Positions 52,318 to 61,700 of a stretch of DNA of 64,000 bases are shown here, piece by piece. The notes below the pieces were generated by a model. The model did not search any database. It was given only the letters and a program-made list of their open reading frames with translations, and had not been told where the DNA came from. Source of the DNA: an uncultured bacterium (GTDB lineage: Bacteria > Chloroflexota > Anaerolineae > J036 > Brachytrichaceae); the NCBI GenBank assembly GCA_903873965.1, contig CAIQQO010000076.1, positions 18,270 through 82,269 on the forward strand. Direction: 5' to 3'. Numbering within the stretch: position 1 is the first letter of the stretch; every line of letters starts with the position of its first letter. Made by a program: the position numbers and the translations under genes.

Positions 52318-54417
52318 ATGACCGTAGTTGCGTCCGCGGATGACATCCGCATGAAAACAGAATCGTTGATTGAAGAGCAGGAATTGACCCGCGAAGAAGT
52401 GCTGGGTTACCTGCGCCAGATGATGGAAATCCGCGCGCTGGAAAACCAGATCGCTGAACTCCTCGGCAAGGCTGTGTTGAAGGGTGCCTCGCACCTGTAC
52501 GCCGGCGAAGAGGCTGTTGCCGTCGGCGCTGTAGGCGCGCTTGGTGATGATGACATGATCACCAGCACGCACCGCGGCCACGGCCACGGGCATGCGCACG
52601 GTGACAAGTTCGCCAAGACACCCGAGGCCAAGCAGGAACACTATAACAAGATGATGGCCGAAGTGATGGGCCGCTCGACCGGCTACTGCAAAGGCAAGGG
52701 CGGCTCGATGCACATTGCAGACGTGGTGCACGGCAACCTCGGCGCCACCGGCATCGTGGGCGGTAACATCGCCGTCGCGACCGGCGCAGCACTGGCCGAG
52801 AAGATGAAGAACTCCGACAAAGTGACGCTGTGCTTCTTCGGCGATGGCGCCAGCAACGAAGGCAGCTTCCACGAGTCGCTGAACATGGCGAGCATCTGGG
52901 ATCTACCTGTCGTGTTCGTATGCGAAAACAACATGTACGGCATGTCGGTGCCATGGGCCACCGTCACCAAGCTGCCCGACGTAGCATCACGTGCAGCGGC
53001 CTACGGTATACCCGGCGTGGTTGTCGATGGCATGAACGTGCTTGAAGTGCGCGCCGCTGTCAAGCAGGCAGTCGATCGCGCCCGCCGTGGTGAAGGTCCT
53101 ACCCTGGTCGAGTGCAAGACCTACCGCTATTACGGCCACTCACACTCCGATCCACGCGTGTATCGCACCAAGGATGAGGAAGCGGCATGGAAGAAGCGCG
53201 ACCCCGTCGGCGCTTTACGCGATGGCCTGGTAGCGATGGGCTGGATTACTGAAGCCGACTTCGACAAGATGGATGAAGCGGTGCAAAACAAGATCGCCGA
53301 AGCGGTCAAGTTTGCCGCCACCTCGCCCGAGCCAAACGCCGACCAGCTTTATACCGATGTATTTGCGCCGGTCAACACCTCGCAGGTCGATATTGATGCC
53401 GATAAGCGCTTTCGGATTGAGATGCGCGAGAATCCCGCCAAGTTCAAGCAAGTGACCTATGCGCAGGCAATCTCCGATGCGTTGAAGGAAGAAATGGAAC
53501 GCGATTCGCGCGTGTTCTGCCTGGGCGAGGACATCGGACTGTACGGCGGCGCGTATGGCGCGACGCGCGGTCTGTTCGAAAAGTTCGGCAAGTGGCGCGT
53601 ACTCGATACACCCATCTCTGAGGCCAGCATCGCAGGTGCGGCCGTTGGCGCAGCCATGGCTGGTTTGCGGCCCGTGTCCGAAATCATGTACGTCGACTTC
53701 ACACCGCTAGCGATGGACCAGGTAGCCAACCAGGGCGCGAAGAACCGCTATATGTTCGGCGGGAAGACGACAGTACCGATGGTGGTACGCACAGAAGGTG
53801 GCGCAGGGCGCGCCATTGCGGCGCACCACTCGCAAAGCCTTGAATCGCTGTGGACGCACTTCCCCGGCATCTATGTCGTGATGCCCTCCACACCCTACGA
53901 CGTCAAGGGCTTGCTCAAGGCCGCCATTCGCGACGACAATCCGGTCATGTTTATCGAGCACAAGATGCTCTATAAAGAAAAGGGCCCAGTGCCCGATGGC
54001 GATTACATGATCCCGCTCGGCGTGGCCGACATCAAACGCCCCGGCGCGGATATTACTATCGTCACCTACTCGCGCATGGTGCTGCGCGCGCTTGAAGCCG
54101 CTGAAATCCTGGCTAAGGAAGGCATCGACGTCGAAGTAGTCGACCTGCGCTGCCTGAAACCGCTGGACATCGACACCGTCGTCGCATCGGTGAAGAAGAC
54201 CGGCCGGCTGGTCGGCGTGACCGAATCGTATGAGAACACCAGCTTTATCAATGAAGTGATGATGCAGGTGAACGAGGCCGCCTTCGACTACCTGGACGCC
54301 CCGATGGTGCGCATCGCGTCGGCCAACGTGCCCGTGCCGCGCGCCGAAATTCTGGAAGACCTGGCGATCCCGAACACGAATCGTATCGTTGAGGCGTGCC
54401 GAAAGATTGTGAAGTAG
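52318..54417 (+). CDS. 2-oxo acid dehydrogenase E1, alpha and beta chains fused
   Basis: A 699-residue fusion of the two E1 chains. Residues about 20-350 are the alpha part: HLYAGEEAVAVGAVGAL, HRGHGHGHAHG, GFFGDGA-type TPP motif (CFFGDGASNEGSFHESLN) and YRYYGHSHSDPRVYR. Residues about 375-699 are the beta part: TYAQAISDALKEEMERD, FCLGEDIGLYGGAYG, and STPYDVKGLL with VDLRCLKPLD. It decarboxylates pyruvate, or possibly acetoin or branched 2-oxo acids, with thiamine diphosphate, passing the acyl group to E2. The adjacent downstream E2 and upstream DeoR gene define the operon. E3 is not in the window. The alpha sequence resembles acetoin/pyruvate types, but I cannot fix the substrate. Confidence 0.93.
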   Translation: MTVVASADDIRMKTESLIEEQELTREEVLGYLRQMMEIRALENQIAELLGKAVLKGASHLYAGEEAVAVGAVGALGDDDMITSTHRGHGHGHAHGDKFAKTPEAKQEHYNKMMAEVMGRSTGYCKGKGGSMHIADVVHGNLGATGIVGGNIAVATGAALAEKMKNSDKVTLCFFGDGASNEGSFHESLNMASIWDLPVVFVCENNMYGMSVPWATVTKLPDVASRAAAYGIPGVVVDGMNVLEVRAAVKQAVDRARRGEGPTLVECKTYRYYGHSHSDPRVYRTKDEEAAWKKRDPVGALRDGLVAMGWITEADFDKMDEAVQNKIAEAVKFAATSPEPNADQLYTDVFAPVNTSQVDIDADKRFRIEMRENPAKFKQVTYAQAISDALKEEMERDSRVFCLGEDIGLYGGAYGATRGLFEKFGKWRVLDTPISEASIAGAAVGAAMAGLRPVSEIMYVDFTPLAMDQVANQGAKNRYMFGGKTTVPMVVRTEGGAGRAIAAHHSQSLESLWTHFPGIYVVMPSTPYDVKGLLKAAIRDDNPVMFIEHKMLYKEKGPVPDGDYMIPLGVADIKRPGADITIVTYSRMVLRALEAAEILAKEGIDVEVVDLRCLKPLDIDTVVASVKKTGRLVGVTESYENTSFINEVMMQVNEAAFDYLDAPMVRIASANVPVPRAEILEDLAIPNTNRIVEACRKIVK

Positions 54418-54453
54418 ACGCGTGAAACGTGAAGAGCGAGGTTATTAACAGCT

Positions 54454-55857
54454 ATGGCAAAAGAACTCTTTATCCCAAAACTGGGACAAACGGTTGAAGA
54501 AGTGCGCCTGGTGCGCTACCTGGTCGAAGATGGCGCCAAGGTGGATCAGGGTCAGGAAGTGCTCGAAGTCGAAACCGACAAGGCCGTGTTTGCGGTCGAA
54601 TCGCCGGCCAAGGGCTTTATCCATTTCGGCCCTTACAAGGAAGACACCACAGTGGCTGTGTTGACGGTCGTCGCGACCGTCGGTAAGGTCGATGAGAAGT
54701 TCGCGCCGGAAGGTGTGCCGGCTGAGGCTGCGGCAGCGCCGGTCGAAGAAGCCAAACCCGCCGAAGTGGCGGCAGCGGCCAACCTTCAGGCGTCAGTATC
54801 CAATCCCACCAAGGTGTTCGCTTCGCCGCGCGCGAAGAAGCTGGCCGCCGAAGAGCACGTGGACCTGTCAAAAGTCACGCCCACAGGCGGCGGTGGTGTG
54901 CGCGTGGCAGAACGCGATGTAATCTCCTATCTCGCGTCTGCGCCCAAGTCCACACCAATCGCCGAACGCATGGCAGCAGAGGCTGGCATTGACCTGCGCA
55001 CTTTGACCGGCAGCGGCGCTGGCGGCACGATCACGAAGGAAGACGTGCAGCAGGCAGTGGAGAAGAAGGGAAGCCAGAAGCCAGAGGTCAGAGGTCAGAC
55101 AGAGCAGGAAACGAAGACTCCAGTCACGCCTGCTACACCTGCTATGCCTGTGACACCTGGACAGGAAGTGACCCAGCGCATACCGCTGAAGGGCATCAAA
55201 GGCATCGTGGCCGAACGTATGGCCGCGAGTGCGCACACCGTAGCGCGCGTGACGATGTTCATGGATGTGGATGCAACCGAGTTCGTCGCCCTGCGCGAGC
55301 GGTTGAAGGCAAAGGTATCAGAAGCATGGGGCTTTGCGCCGGGCTACAACGATCTACTCATCCGCGTGGTGTCGACTGCGCTGCGCAAGTATCCCTACAT
55401 GAACGCGCGCATCACGTCAGATGCCATTGAGTTCCTCGGTCCGATTCACGTCGGCATGGCCGTAGATACCGATCGCGGCCTGACCGTCCCGGTCGTGCGC
55501 AACGCCGACCAGAAGAACCTGCACCAGATCGGTTCTGAATTACGCGAACTGGTTGACCGCGCGCGCAAGGGCCGCTCGCTGCCGAGCGATTTCGGCGGCA
55601 CCTTCACCATCACCAGCCTCGGCCCGATGGATGTGGACGGCTTCACGCCGATCATCAACATCCCCGAAGCCGCCATCCTGGGCGTGGGGCGCATCGCGGA
55701 CAAGCCCGTGATCTACAAGGGCCAGATTGCCGCGCGCAAGATGATGACGCTCAGTCTGGCATTCGACCATCGCGTCACCGATGGCGCGCCAGCCGCCAAG
55801 TTCCTCAAGACCATCAAGGAACTGATCGAGGAACCCTTCCTGCTGCTGGCAGAATAA
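54454..55857 (+). CDS. Dihydrolipoamide acyltransferase (E2)
   Basis: A 467-residue E2. The lipoyl domain has its Lys in VETDKAVFAVES. An Ala-rich linker leads to a peripheral-subunit-binding domain (FASPRAKKLAAEEHVDLSKV...GVRVAERDV). A second similar domain follows (STPIAERMAAEAGIDLRTL...GTITKEDV). A Pro/Thr-rich linker then precedes the catalytic core with the DHRVTDG motif near residue 437. Having two binding domains in one chain is uncommon. The linker before the core is coded by GGTCAGA heptamers (KPEVRGQTEQET). It transfers the acyl group from the E1 fusion upstream to CoA; gap 36 nt. Confidence 0.94.
   Translation: MAKELFIPKLGQTVEEVRLVRYLVEDGAKVDQGQEVLEVETDKAVFAVESPAKGFIHFGPYKEDTTVAVLTVVATVGKVDEKFAPEGVPAEAAAAPVEEAKPAEVAAAANLQASVSNPTKVFASPRAKKLAAEEHVDLSKVTPTGGGGVRVAERDVISYLASAPKSTPIAERMAAEAGIDLRTLTGSGAGGTITKEDVQQAVEKKGSQKPEVRGQTEQETKTPVTPATPAMPVTPGQEVTQRIPLKGIKGIVAERMAASAHTVARVTMFMDVDATEFVALRERLKAKVSEAWGFAPGYNDLLIRVVSTALRKYPYMNARITSDAIEFLGPIHVGMAVDTDRGLTVPVVRNADQKNLHQIGSELRELVDRARKGRSLPSDFGGTFTITSLGPMDVDGFTPIINIPEAAILGVGRIADKPVIYKGQIAARKMMTLSLAFDHRVTDGAPAAKFLKTIKELIEEPFLLLAE
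55072..55106. repeat. Heptamer repeat in frame within the E2 gene
   Basis: AGCCAGA twice, GGTCAGA twice, then CAGAGCA gives five 7-nt units. They encode the flexible linker of the E2 protein and match the repeat upstream of the DeoR gene at 51470. Confidence 0.7.
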
Positions 55858-55886
55858 CCAACAACAGACCTCAACGAATAGAATGT

Positions 55887-55915
55887 AATGGCCGACCCGT
55901 GTGTCGGCCATTTCT
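55887..55915 (+). terminator. Terminator after the E2 gene
   Basis: AATGGCCGAC and GTCGGCCATT form a 10-bp stem with loop CCGTGT, followed by TTCTGTT. It closes the DeoR-E1-E2 operon. Confidence 0.8.
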
Positions 55916-55983
55916 GTTATCCCCTGCGCATCATTCAGCGGTTGCATTTTTCGTGGAAAGACTAAAATAACCAAGGATCATCT

Positions 55984-56349
55984 ATGTATCGCCAACATGT
56001 CGAGTTCCCTGATTGGCTGGAAATGCTTGAAAAGTTCGCCGCAGACCAGCTTGAAGAAAGCAAGCCCCAGGACGGTTACTATGTCTACAGCATTCAGTGC
56101 GACGATCGCATTGAGATCAAAATCTACTTCTGGGAGTTTGAACAAGCCGTGGCAACTGACCTGCTTGTGAATGGTCGCGAGGTATGTGAAAACTACATGG
56201 AAGGCTGCGAGTGGGTGCATTTTGATGACCGCACTACGGTTGCCACACTGCTGGGTTCATTTGTCCATGAAAATGGCAAGACTCAGCTCAAAATCGTTGC
56301 CCAGCCAGAACCCTTAATCGAGTGGCGAACCTATGCCACAAGTGATTAG
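55984..56349 (+). CDS. Unknown small acidic protein
   Basis: A 121-residue acidic protein, MYRQHVEFPDWLEMLEKF..., with Trp- and Tyr-rich stretches (IKIYFWEFEQAVATDLLVNG) and two Cys. It is predicted soluble and alpha/beta. An AAGGA lies about 8 nt before the ATG and composition fits a real gene. I recognise no family. It is a single gene between the E2 terminator and a cluster of small hairpins. Confidence 0.6.
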   Translation: MYRQHVEFPDWLEMLEKFAADQLEESKPQDGYYVYSIQCDDRIEIKIYFWEFEQAVATDLLVNGREVCENYMEGCEWVHFDDRTTVATLLGSFVHENGKTQLKIVAQPEPLIEWRTYATSD

Positions 56350-56429
56350 AGCGTTTTTCCAAATGTAGGCAAGGATTTTCTTGCCGCAGTTGATGAAGGT
56401 TGAGTCATTATGACGTGCGACCTGTGAAC

Positions 56430-56505
56430 CCGCATCAGTGCGGCGAGGGGGCCGCCGATTGGAAATCGGCGTCTGGCATCCAGAAAAACCGGCTGAACGC
56501 CGGTT
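56430..56505. repeat. Cluster of four small perfect hairpins
   Basis: Within 76 nt lie CCGCA-TCAG-TGCGG, GCCGATT-GGA-AATCGGC, CTGG-CAT-CCAG and AACCGGC-TGAAC-GCCGGTT. It occupies the 188-nt gap between converging genes. It could be a REP-like composite or a termination region; no T run is clear. Nothing else is seen in the gap. Confidence 0.6.
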
Positions 56506-56537
56506 AAAGCACATTCGCAACGTGCGCGCCTTAACTG

Positions 56538-57449
56538 TTATCCCTTGCGCACTTCGGCGGCGCAGAACGCATCAACCTTGCGCTTTTGTTCGTCCGACAA
56601 GGGCTGCAACGGCGACACGGGCCGACCCGTGCCGATGCCCAGACTGGCAACGCCGTATTTAATGCCCGCAATCCAGTTCGACCCAGCCAGGGGGAGGTTG
56701 GCGCGCAGCAGCATGATGCGCTCCTGCAGGCGCGCCACTTCGTCCCAGTCCTGCCGCTGTGCGGCTTCGAACTGGTGAATGAACGTCCATGGCTCCACGT
56801 TGGCGCTGCCCGGCACGATGCCGCACGCGCCTGCGCGCAAGCCGGCTGACATATTGGCTTCGTCTCCCATGAACACCTTAAGCCCATGCGGTGCGCCGGC
56901 CGAGATCAACCGTTGGAAATACGACAGATTCGCTGAACTCTCCTTGCAATAGGTAATCAGCCCGCGCCGGCAGAGATCGACTACCACCTCGATGGGTATC
57001 TCCGAGTTGGTAAACTGCGGGATGTTATACGCTACCAGCGACATGCCGGGCGCAGCATCGTGGCACTCGGAAAACAGGCGCAAATATTCATCGTTGACCT
57101 TGAGCGGAATATAAAACGTCGGCGTCAGAACGTAATAACCGTAACCGACGTCCGCGAGGATCGCGATACGCTCCTTCACCCGCTGCGTCGAAGTGTCCAC
57201 GACGCCACCCAGCAAGGCTACTGCGTCATTGTTTTCATCGTAAGCAATCTCGATCATCCGCTGCCACTCGCGCGACGCCAATAGCGGGCCTTCACCGCCG
57301 GACCCGCCGACAAACAAGCCATGCACACCGGCATTGATCAACCGCCTGATGACGCGGCGAAATGTAATCTCATCCACACGGTCTTGATCGTCAACCGGGG
57401 TAATAACGGGCACGATGACACCTGAAAGCGTGTGATGTACAGTTGGCAT
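56538..57449 (-). CDS. DapA-family (N-acetylneuraminate lyase/dihydrodipicolinate synthase-like) aldolase
   Basis: A 303-residue TIM-barrel class I aldolase. It has the pyruvate-binding FVGGSGGEGPLL (a variant of GTTGE), the Tyr in LVAYNIPQFTN and the Schiff-base Lys in LITYCKESSANL. These enzymes condense or cleave pyruvate and an aldehyde. The altered GGSGG loop argues against a housekeeping dihydrodipicolinate synthase and for a sugar-acid aldolase or dehydratase. The track start is 57524; ATG 57449 follows GGAAGGA by 9 nt and begins the conserved part. It lies 84 nt after recF on the same strand. Confidence 0.88.
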   Translation of the reverse strand: MPTVHHTLSGVIVPVITPVDDQDRVDEITFRRVIRRLINAGVHGLFVGGSGGEGPLLASREWQRMIEIAYDENNDAVALLGGVVDTSTQRVKERIAILADVGYGYYVLTPTFYIPLKVNDEYLRLFSECHDAAPGMSLVAYNIPQFTNSEIPIEVVVDLCRRGLITYCKESSANLSYFQRLISAGAPHGLKVFMGDEANMSAGLRAGACGIVPGSANVEPWTFIHQFEAAQRQDWDEVARLQERIMLLRANLPLAGSNWIAGIKYGVASLGIGTGRPVSPLQPLSDEQKRKVDAFCAAEVRKG

Positions 57450-57533
57450 GGTAGTCGATCCTTCCTTATCAAACCAAATAGTAATGCTAAAAAGTGGCCG
57501 ACAGAACAGTTCATGCGCGGGCAAGGAGATTAT

Positions 57534-58730
57534 TTATGTTTCTCGCTTCACGATGCCACCATTGACAGTAAAAACGGCAGCCTTGCGCACGAAGTCCTGA
57601 TCGAAGCGGTTGATGTCGGTCGTCGTCACAATCGTCTGGTGTGAATCGCTGATGCGCGTCAACAACGATTGGCGGCGTCCCGGGTCGAGTTCAGCCAGTA
57701 CTTCATCCAGCAGCAGCACCGGCTCGTCGCCGATCCGTTCGCGCATCCAGTTCACCTCGGCCAGCTTGAGCGCCAGCACGGCAGTACGTTGCTGCCCGCG
57801 CGATCCAAACTCGCCCAGGTCGATGCCGTTAGCGATAAAGCGCATGTCGTCACGATGCGGCCCGACCAGCGTCATGCCGCGCGCCATCTCGTCGCGTTGC
57901 CGTTCCGCCAACGCAGCACGGAAAGCCGTCTGCAAGTCGGCACTATCCATCCCGTCAGGAGGGCGTGAGTTGTCCAATCCCATCTGGTACGTGGCTGCCG
58001 GCGGCGCTGCAGGGTCAAAGTTGGGCTGGTAGACAATCTGCAGATACTCGCGGTTGCCGCTCAGTTCGCGATGCACCGGCGCCGCCATGCGAGTCAACTG
58101 GCCAACAGCTTCACGCCGCTTCAGCGCCACGTCCACGCCGGCGGGAACCATCTGGTCGTTCCACACTTCCAGTTCATCAGGATCGATGCGGCGTTCCTGC
58201 GCCTGACGCAACAGGGCATTGCGCTGCGTCAAGGCTCGATTGTATTGATCAAGCGAATGCACATAGCCGGCGTCGACCTGCGACAGCGCATCGTCGAGGT
58301 AATCACGCCGTAACACAGGCGCGCCTGAAACCAGATCGACATCGCCTGGCAGGAACAGCACGACCGCCAGTTGTCCGACCAAGTCGATGCCGCGCCGGTT
58401 GATGTGATCGATGCGAATCTCCTTGCGCATGCGGTTGCCCTCAGCACGCTGGATGCCGATCTCCAGCAGGTGTAGCCCATCGCGGCGCTGCAAATCAGCC
58501 TTGAGGATGGCGTAGGGGTATGGCGCTTCTTCCTCCGCGCCCCAGCGAATGACGTGGCGATCCGATGTGCCGTGCGGTGAATGCGATGTGGCAAGGTAGT
58601 AGATCGCTTCGAGCAGCGACGTCTTGCCCTGCGCGTTATCACCCTGAATGATCGAGAGCCCGCCGGGCAAATCCAGTTCCAGGCGGGCATATAGCCGCAC
58701 ATTGGTTAGCGCGAGATGACGAATGATCAT
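57534..58730 (-). CDS. recF: DNA replication and repair protein RecF
   Basis: A 398-residue SMC-like ATPase. Walker A is IIQGDNAQGKTSLLEAIYYLA, the signature region is LGEFGSRGQQRTAVLALKLAEV, and Walker B is EPVLLLDEVLAELD. RecF with RecO and RecR loads RecA at single-strand gaps. It is not next to dnaA/dnaN as in many bacteria. Instead its ATG overlaps the stop of a large GH13-like gene (ATGA), so the two are translationally coupled, an odd pairing. Confidence 0.95.
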   Translation of the reverse strand: MIIRHLALTNVRLYARLELDLPGGLSIIQGDNAQGKTSLLEAIYYLATSHSPHGTSDRHVIRWGAEEEAPYPYAILKADLQRRDGLHLLEIGIQRAEGNRMRKEIRIDHINRRGIDLVGQLAVVLFLPGDVDLVSGAPVLRRDYLDDALSQVDAGYVHSLDQYNRALTQRNALLRQAQERRIDPDELEVWNDQMVPAGVDVALKRREAVGQLTRMAAPVHRELSGNREYLQIVYQPNFDPAAPPAATYQMGLDNSRPPDGMDSADLQTAFRAALAERQRDEMARGMTLVGPHRDDMRFIANGIDLGEFGSRGQQRTAVLALKLAEVNWMRERIGDEPVLLLDEVLAELDPGRRQSLLTRISDSHQTIVTTTDINRFDQDFVRKAAVFTVNGGIVKRET

Positions 58731-61700
58731 TCGCTGCCATAACGCGCCGGTGACTGTGCCGACATGGCAAGCAACTTGTCCACCTGATAGTCGGAACCCA
58801 CTTCGGCCTGATGCAGGGACTCAACGATACGGTGATCATCCTGCAGCGAAGGCTGAGTATCCAGTATTGCACTGTTGTGCCCCAGGTGAGCCAGCAACAT
58901 CAACCGGTCGAGAAGCTGTTCGTAGCTCTCTTTATTGAACCACAAAATATCACGATAACGATTGATACGCAACACTTGCTGCACGTCGGGATCAGTCAGC
59001 AACGTTTCTAGCAGCGCGTGCGGGTGATTGCCCACAACAGCAGGATACTCATACCACTGCTGATGCGAGGTCATCACTTTAACCATCGCCAACGTCATCG
59101 CCGCGCCAGCATTATCCTGCCCCAGATCGCGCATCGCTTCAACAATAGTCTTGCCCAATTGCCACTCGTCGATCCACGAGCGACTGTGCTGGTCAAATCC
59201 GGCAGCGCCACTCACCTTGCCCAACGCATGGACGAAGACCCACACCAATGCTCCGGCACGCGCGGGCATGTCGTCCGGAAGATGGAACAGCGCATCATCA
59301 TGCTCCACCACCAGCGGGCGTTCCGCGACGTTTACAGGATGCACACGTTCACCGGTATCGACAGGCTCCAGTTCCATCTCCAGCATTTGAAGCGATGGTT
59401 GCTGAGACATAGCGTCATCAAGAACCAACTGCGGCTCGGCGGGCGACGCTACGAGCAACTGGCTGAGTTCGCTGCGCAACCCCGCGGCAATTGCCATGAC
59501 ATCGCCGCTGCCATTCACGTAGTTGCGCGCCGCCTCAAGCAGAGCAATCAACTTCTCTTCGGTCGCATCAAGCAATTGCTTCAGATCAACGGGCACGTCT
59601 TCCGTCGGCGCATTCAACAGCCAGCCCAGATGTCCGGCACTGACCAGTTCGCGGAAAGGTTGCTGGATCGGTTGCAACAGAAGCTGATCCAGCGCCTCGC
59701 CCACGCTTGGCACACCGCGCCCATTCAATGTCTCGGCCAGCCGCGCGAATCGCCCAGAGACATCTTCGACCTCGCGGAAGTCAATGAACACATGACGCTG
59801 GTAGGCGTTCAGTTCCACATAGATGCCCTGCGTGTGCAGTGCGCGATTGCTGCGAATGTACTCCAACCCAGTGATGTGGTCGCGGAACAGCGTAAAGATG
59901 TTCTCATCCGCGCGCAGCTCCAGCCCTTCGCCCAGCGTCTTCTGCACCAGCGTAGAGGTGGACAGGGCGGCGCGAGGATCAGCATCCGCGCCTGCATCCG
60001 ACGTCTTGACCACGGTCGCAGCCGACAGGCGCACCCACCCGCGCGTGTCGCCGAACTTGTTGTGATAAATGATCAGCGCGCGTTCGTCTCCATGGCAGTT
60101 TGAGTACGCATATACCTCTTCATCCACAGTGCCGCCGGGCGTGAAGAAGTCGTACAACTGAAAGTGCTCAACATCGGCGAACAGATAACGCTTGTGCAGC
60201 AACGGCGCAATCTCGCGGTTATGGCGTTCGACCAGATAGGTATCGGGTGACTCATCCTTGCGCGCGCGCCGAAATTCCATGCCATACTTTTCCGAGAAAC
60301 CCTCGACCTGACCATGCCCGAACATCGGCAACCCGGGCAGCGTTGACAACAGCGTGGCAATCCCGAAATATTTATCGCCCTTCCCGAACTGATCCGCTGC
60401 AGTACGCTCATCCGGATTATTCATAAAGCTAACGTAGCGCTTAAGAATCTGCGGATCAAACTCCAGCGTGTTCTTAATCAGCGAGCGGTACTTGGCATTT
60501 TCTTCGTCGCGCAGCATGTTCATAAAGGCGCTGTTGTATACGCGATGCATGCCCAGCGTGCGCACAAAATAACCCTCCATCAGCCAGAACGCCTCGGCCA
60601 GCAACAAGGTATCAGGAGCCTCAATGGCGGCGCGATCGACGACCTCGCGCCAGAACTCGTCAGGCATGATGGCGTTGAACTGTTCGCGCGTCATGCTGTG
60701 CTCTGAGCGTGATGGAATCGCTCCACCGCTGCCCGGCTCAGGAAACCACAGGCGTTGGACGTGGCGCTTGGCCAGCGTCATGGCGGCGTCAAACCGGATG
60801 ATCGGGAACTGCCTTGCCACATGCAGAATCGTCTGGATGACGGCCTCGCGCACCTCGGGCAACAGGTAGTTCAACTGCGCCGTGTCATTCCATGGCATGC
60901 TCGTCCCATCATTGCCATGGTAGATATAACGTGTCTCACCCGTGCTTTGATCCACGCGCTTGAACACCACCGCCGCATCGCTGCGGTTGAAGTAGTGGTC
61001 TTCAATGTAGACGCCAACGCGCCCGTCGTTCGACAGATTTTCTCCGCTGAAGGTATACGATGGATAAGGGCTGTTGTCCACCGAGAGGAACCACTCAGGA
61101 TGCTCAACCACCCACGGTGAATCGATGCCCATATGGTTGGGCACCATGTCGCTGGCCATCCGGATGCCGCGGCGCATGGCGCGCTCGCGCAGGTTATCGC
61201 TGGCCGCCTCGCCGCCCAGATCATCGCCAATGTGATAGTCATACAGCGAGTACGCCGACGGCAGCGCATCGGGATTGCCGGTAAGTTGCTTAATGCGTTG
61301 CGAGGCCGGGCTGCGCTTCCACAAGCCGATCAACCACAAGCCGGTGAAACCGCGCGCCGCAAGTTCGTCCAGTTCCTCATCGGGAATCTGATCGAGCCGC
61401 GTGATATCGTGTTGATATTTCTTCGAAAGCTGATCAAGCCACACATAGGTGTTCTTCGCAATCAACACCAGTCGCGGCATCCAGTCGCGATCGGGGCTGT
61501 AGCGCTCGGATTCAACGCTGCCAAAGGGGTCGGCCATGCCCATCGCAGCAAGTTCTTCGCGCGAATAGGTGGGGGTCACCGACGGGCCGGGACCCATGAA
61601 GCCGACTTTCGCTTCTTCTTTGATGAAGTCAGCACTGGTCAGGATGCGGTAGAGCAACTGACCCAGTTGACCCAGCACCGGCTGCCACTTGGTGGAGATG

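Noticed and set aside
59018-60103. A 361-residue plus-strand ORF inside the GH13-like gene
   Set aside because: Antisense shadow of a coding gene; composition rich in His, Arg and Gln, no start signal or family resemblance.
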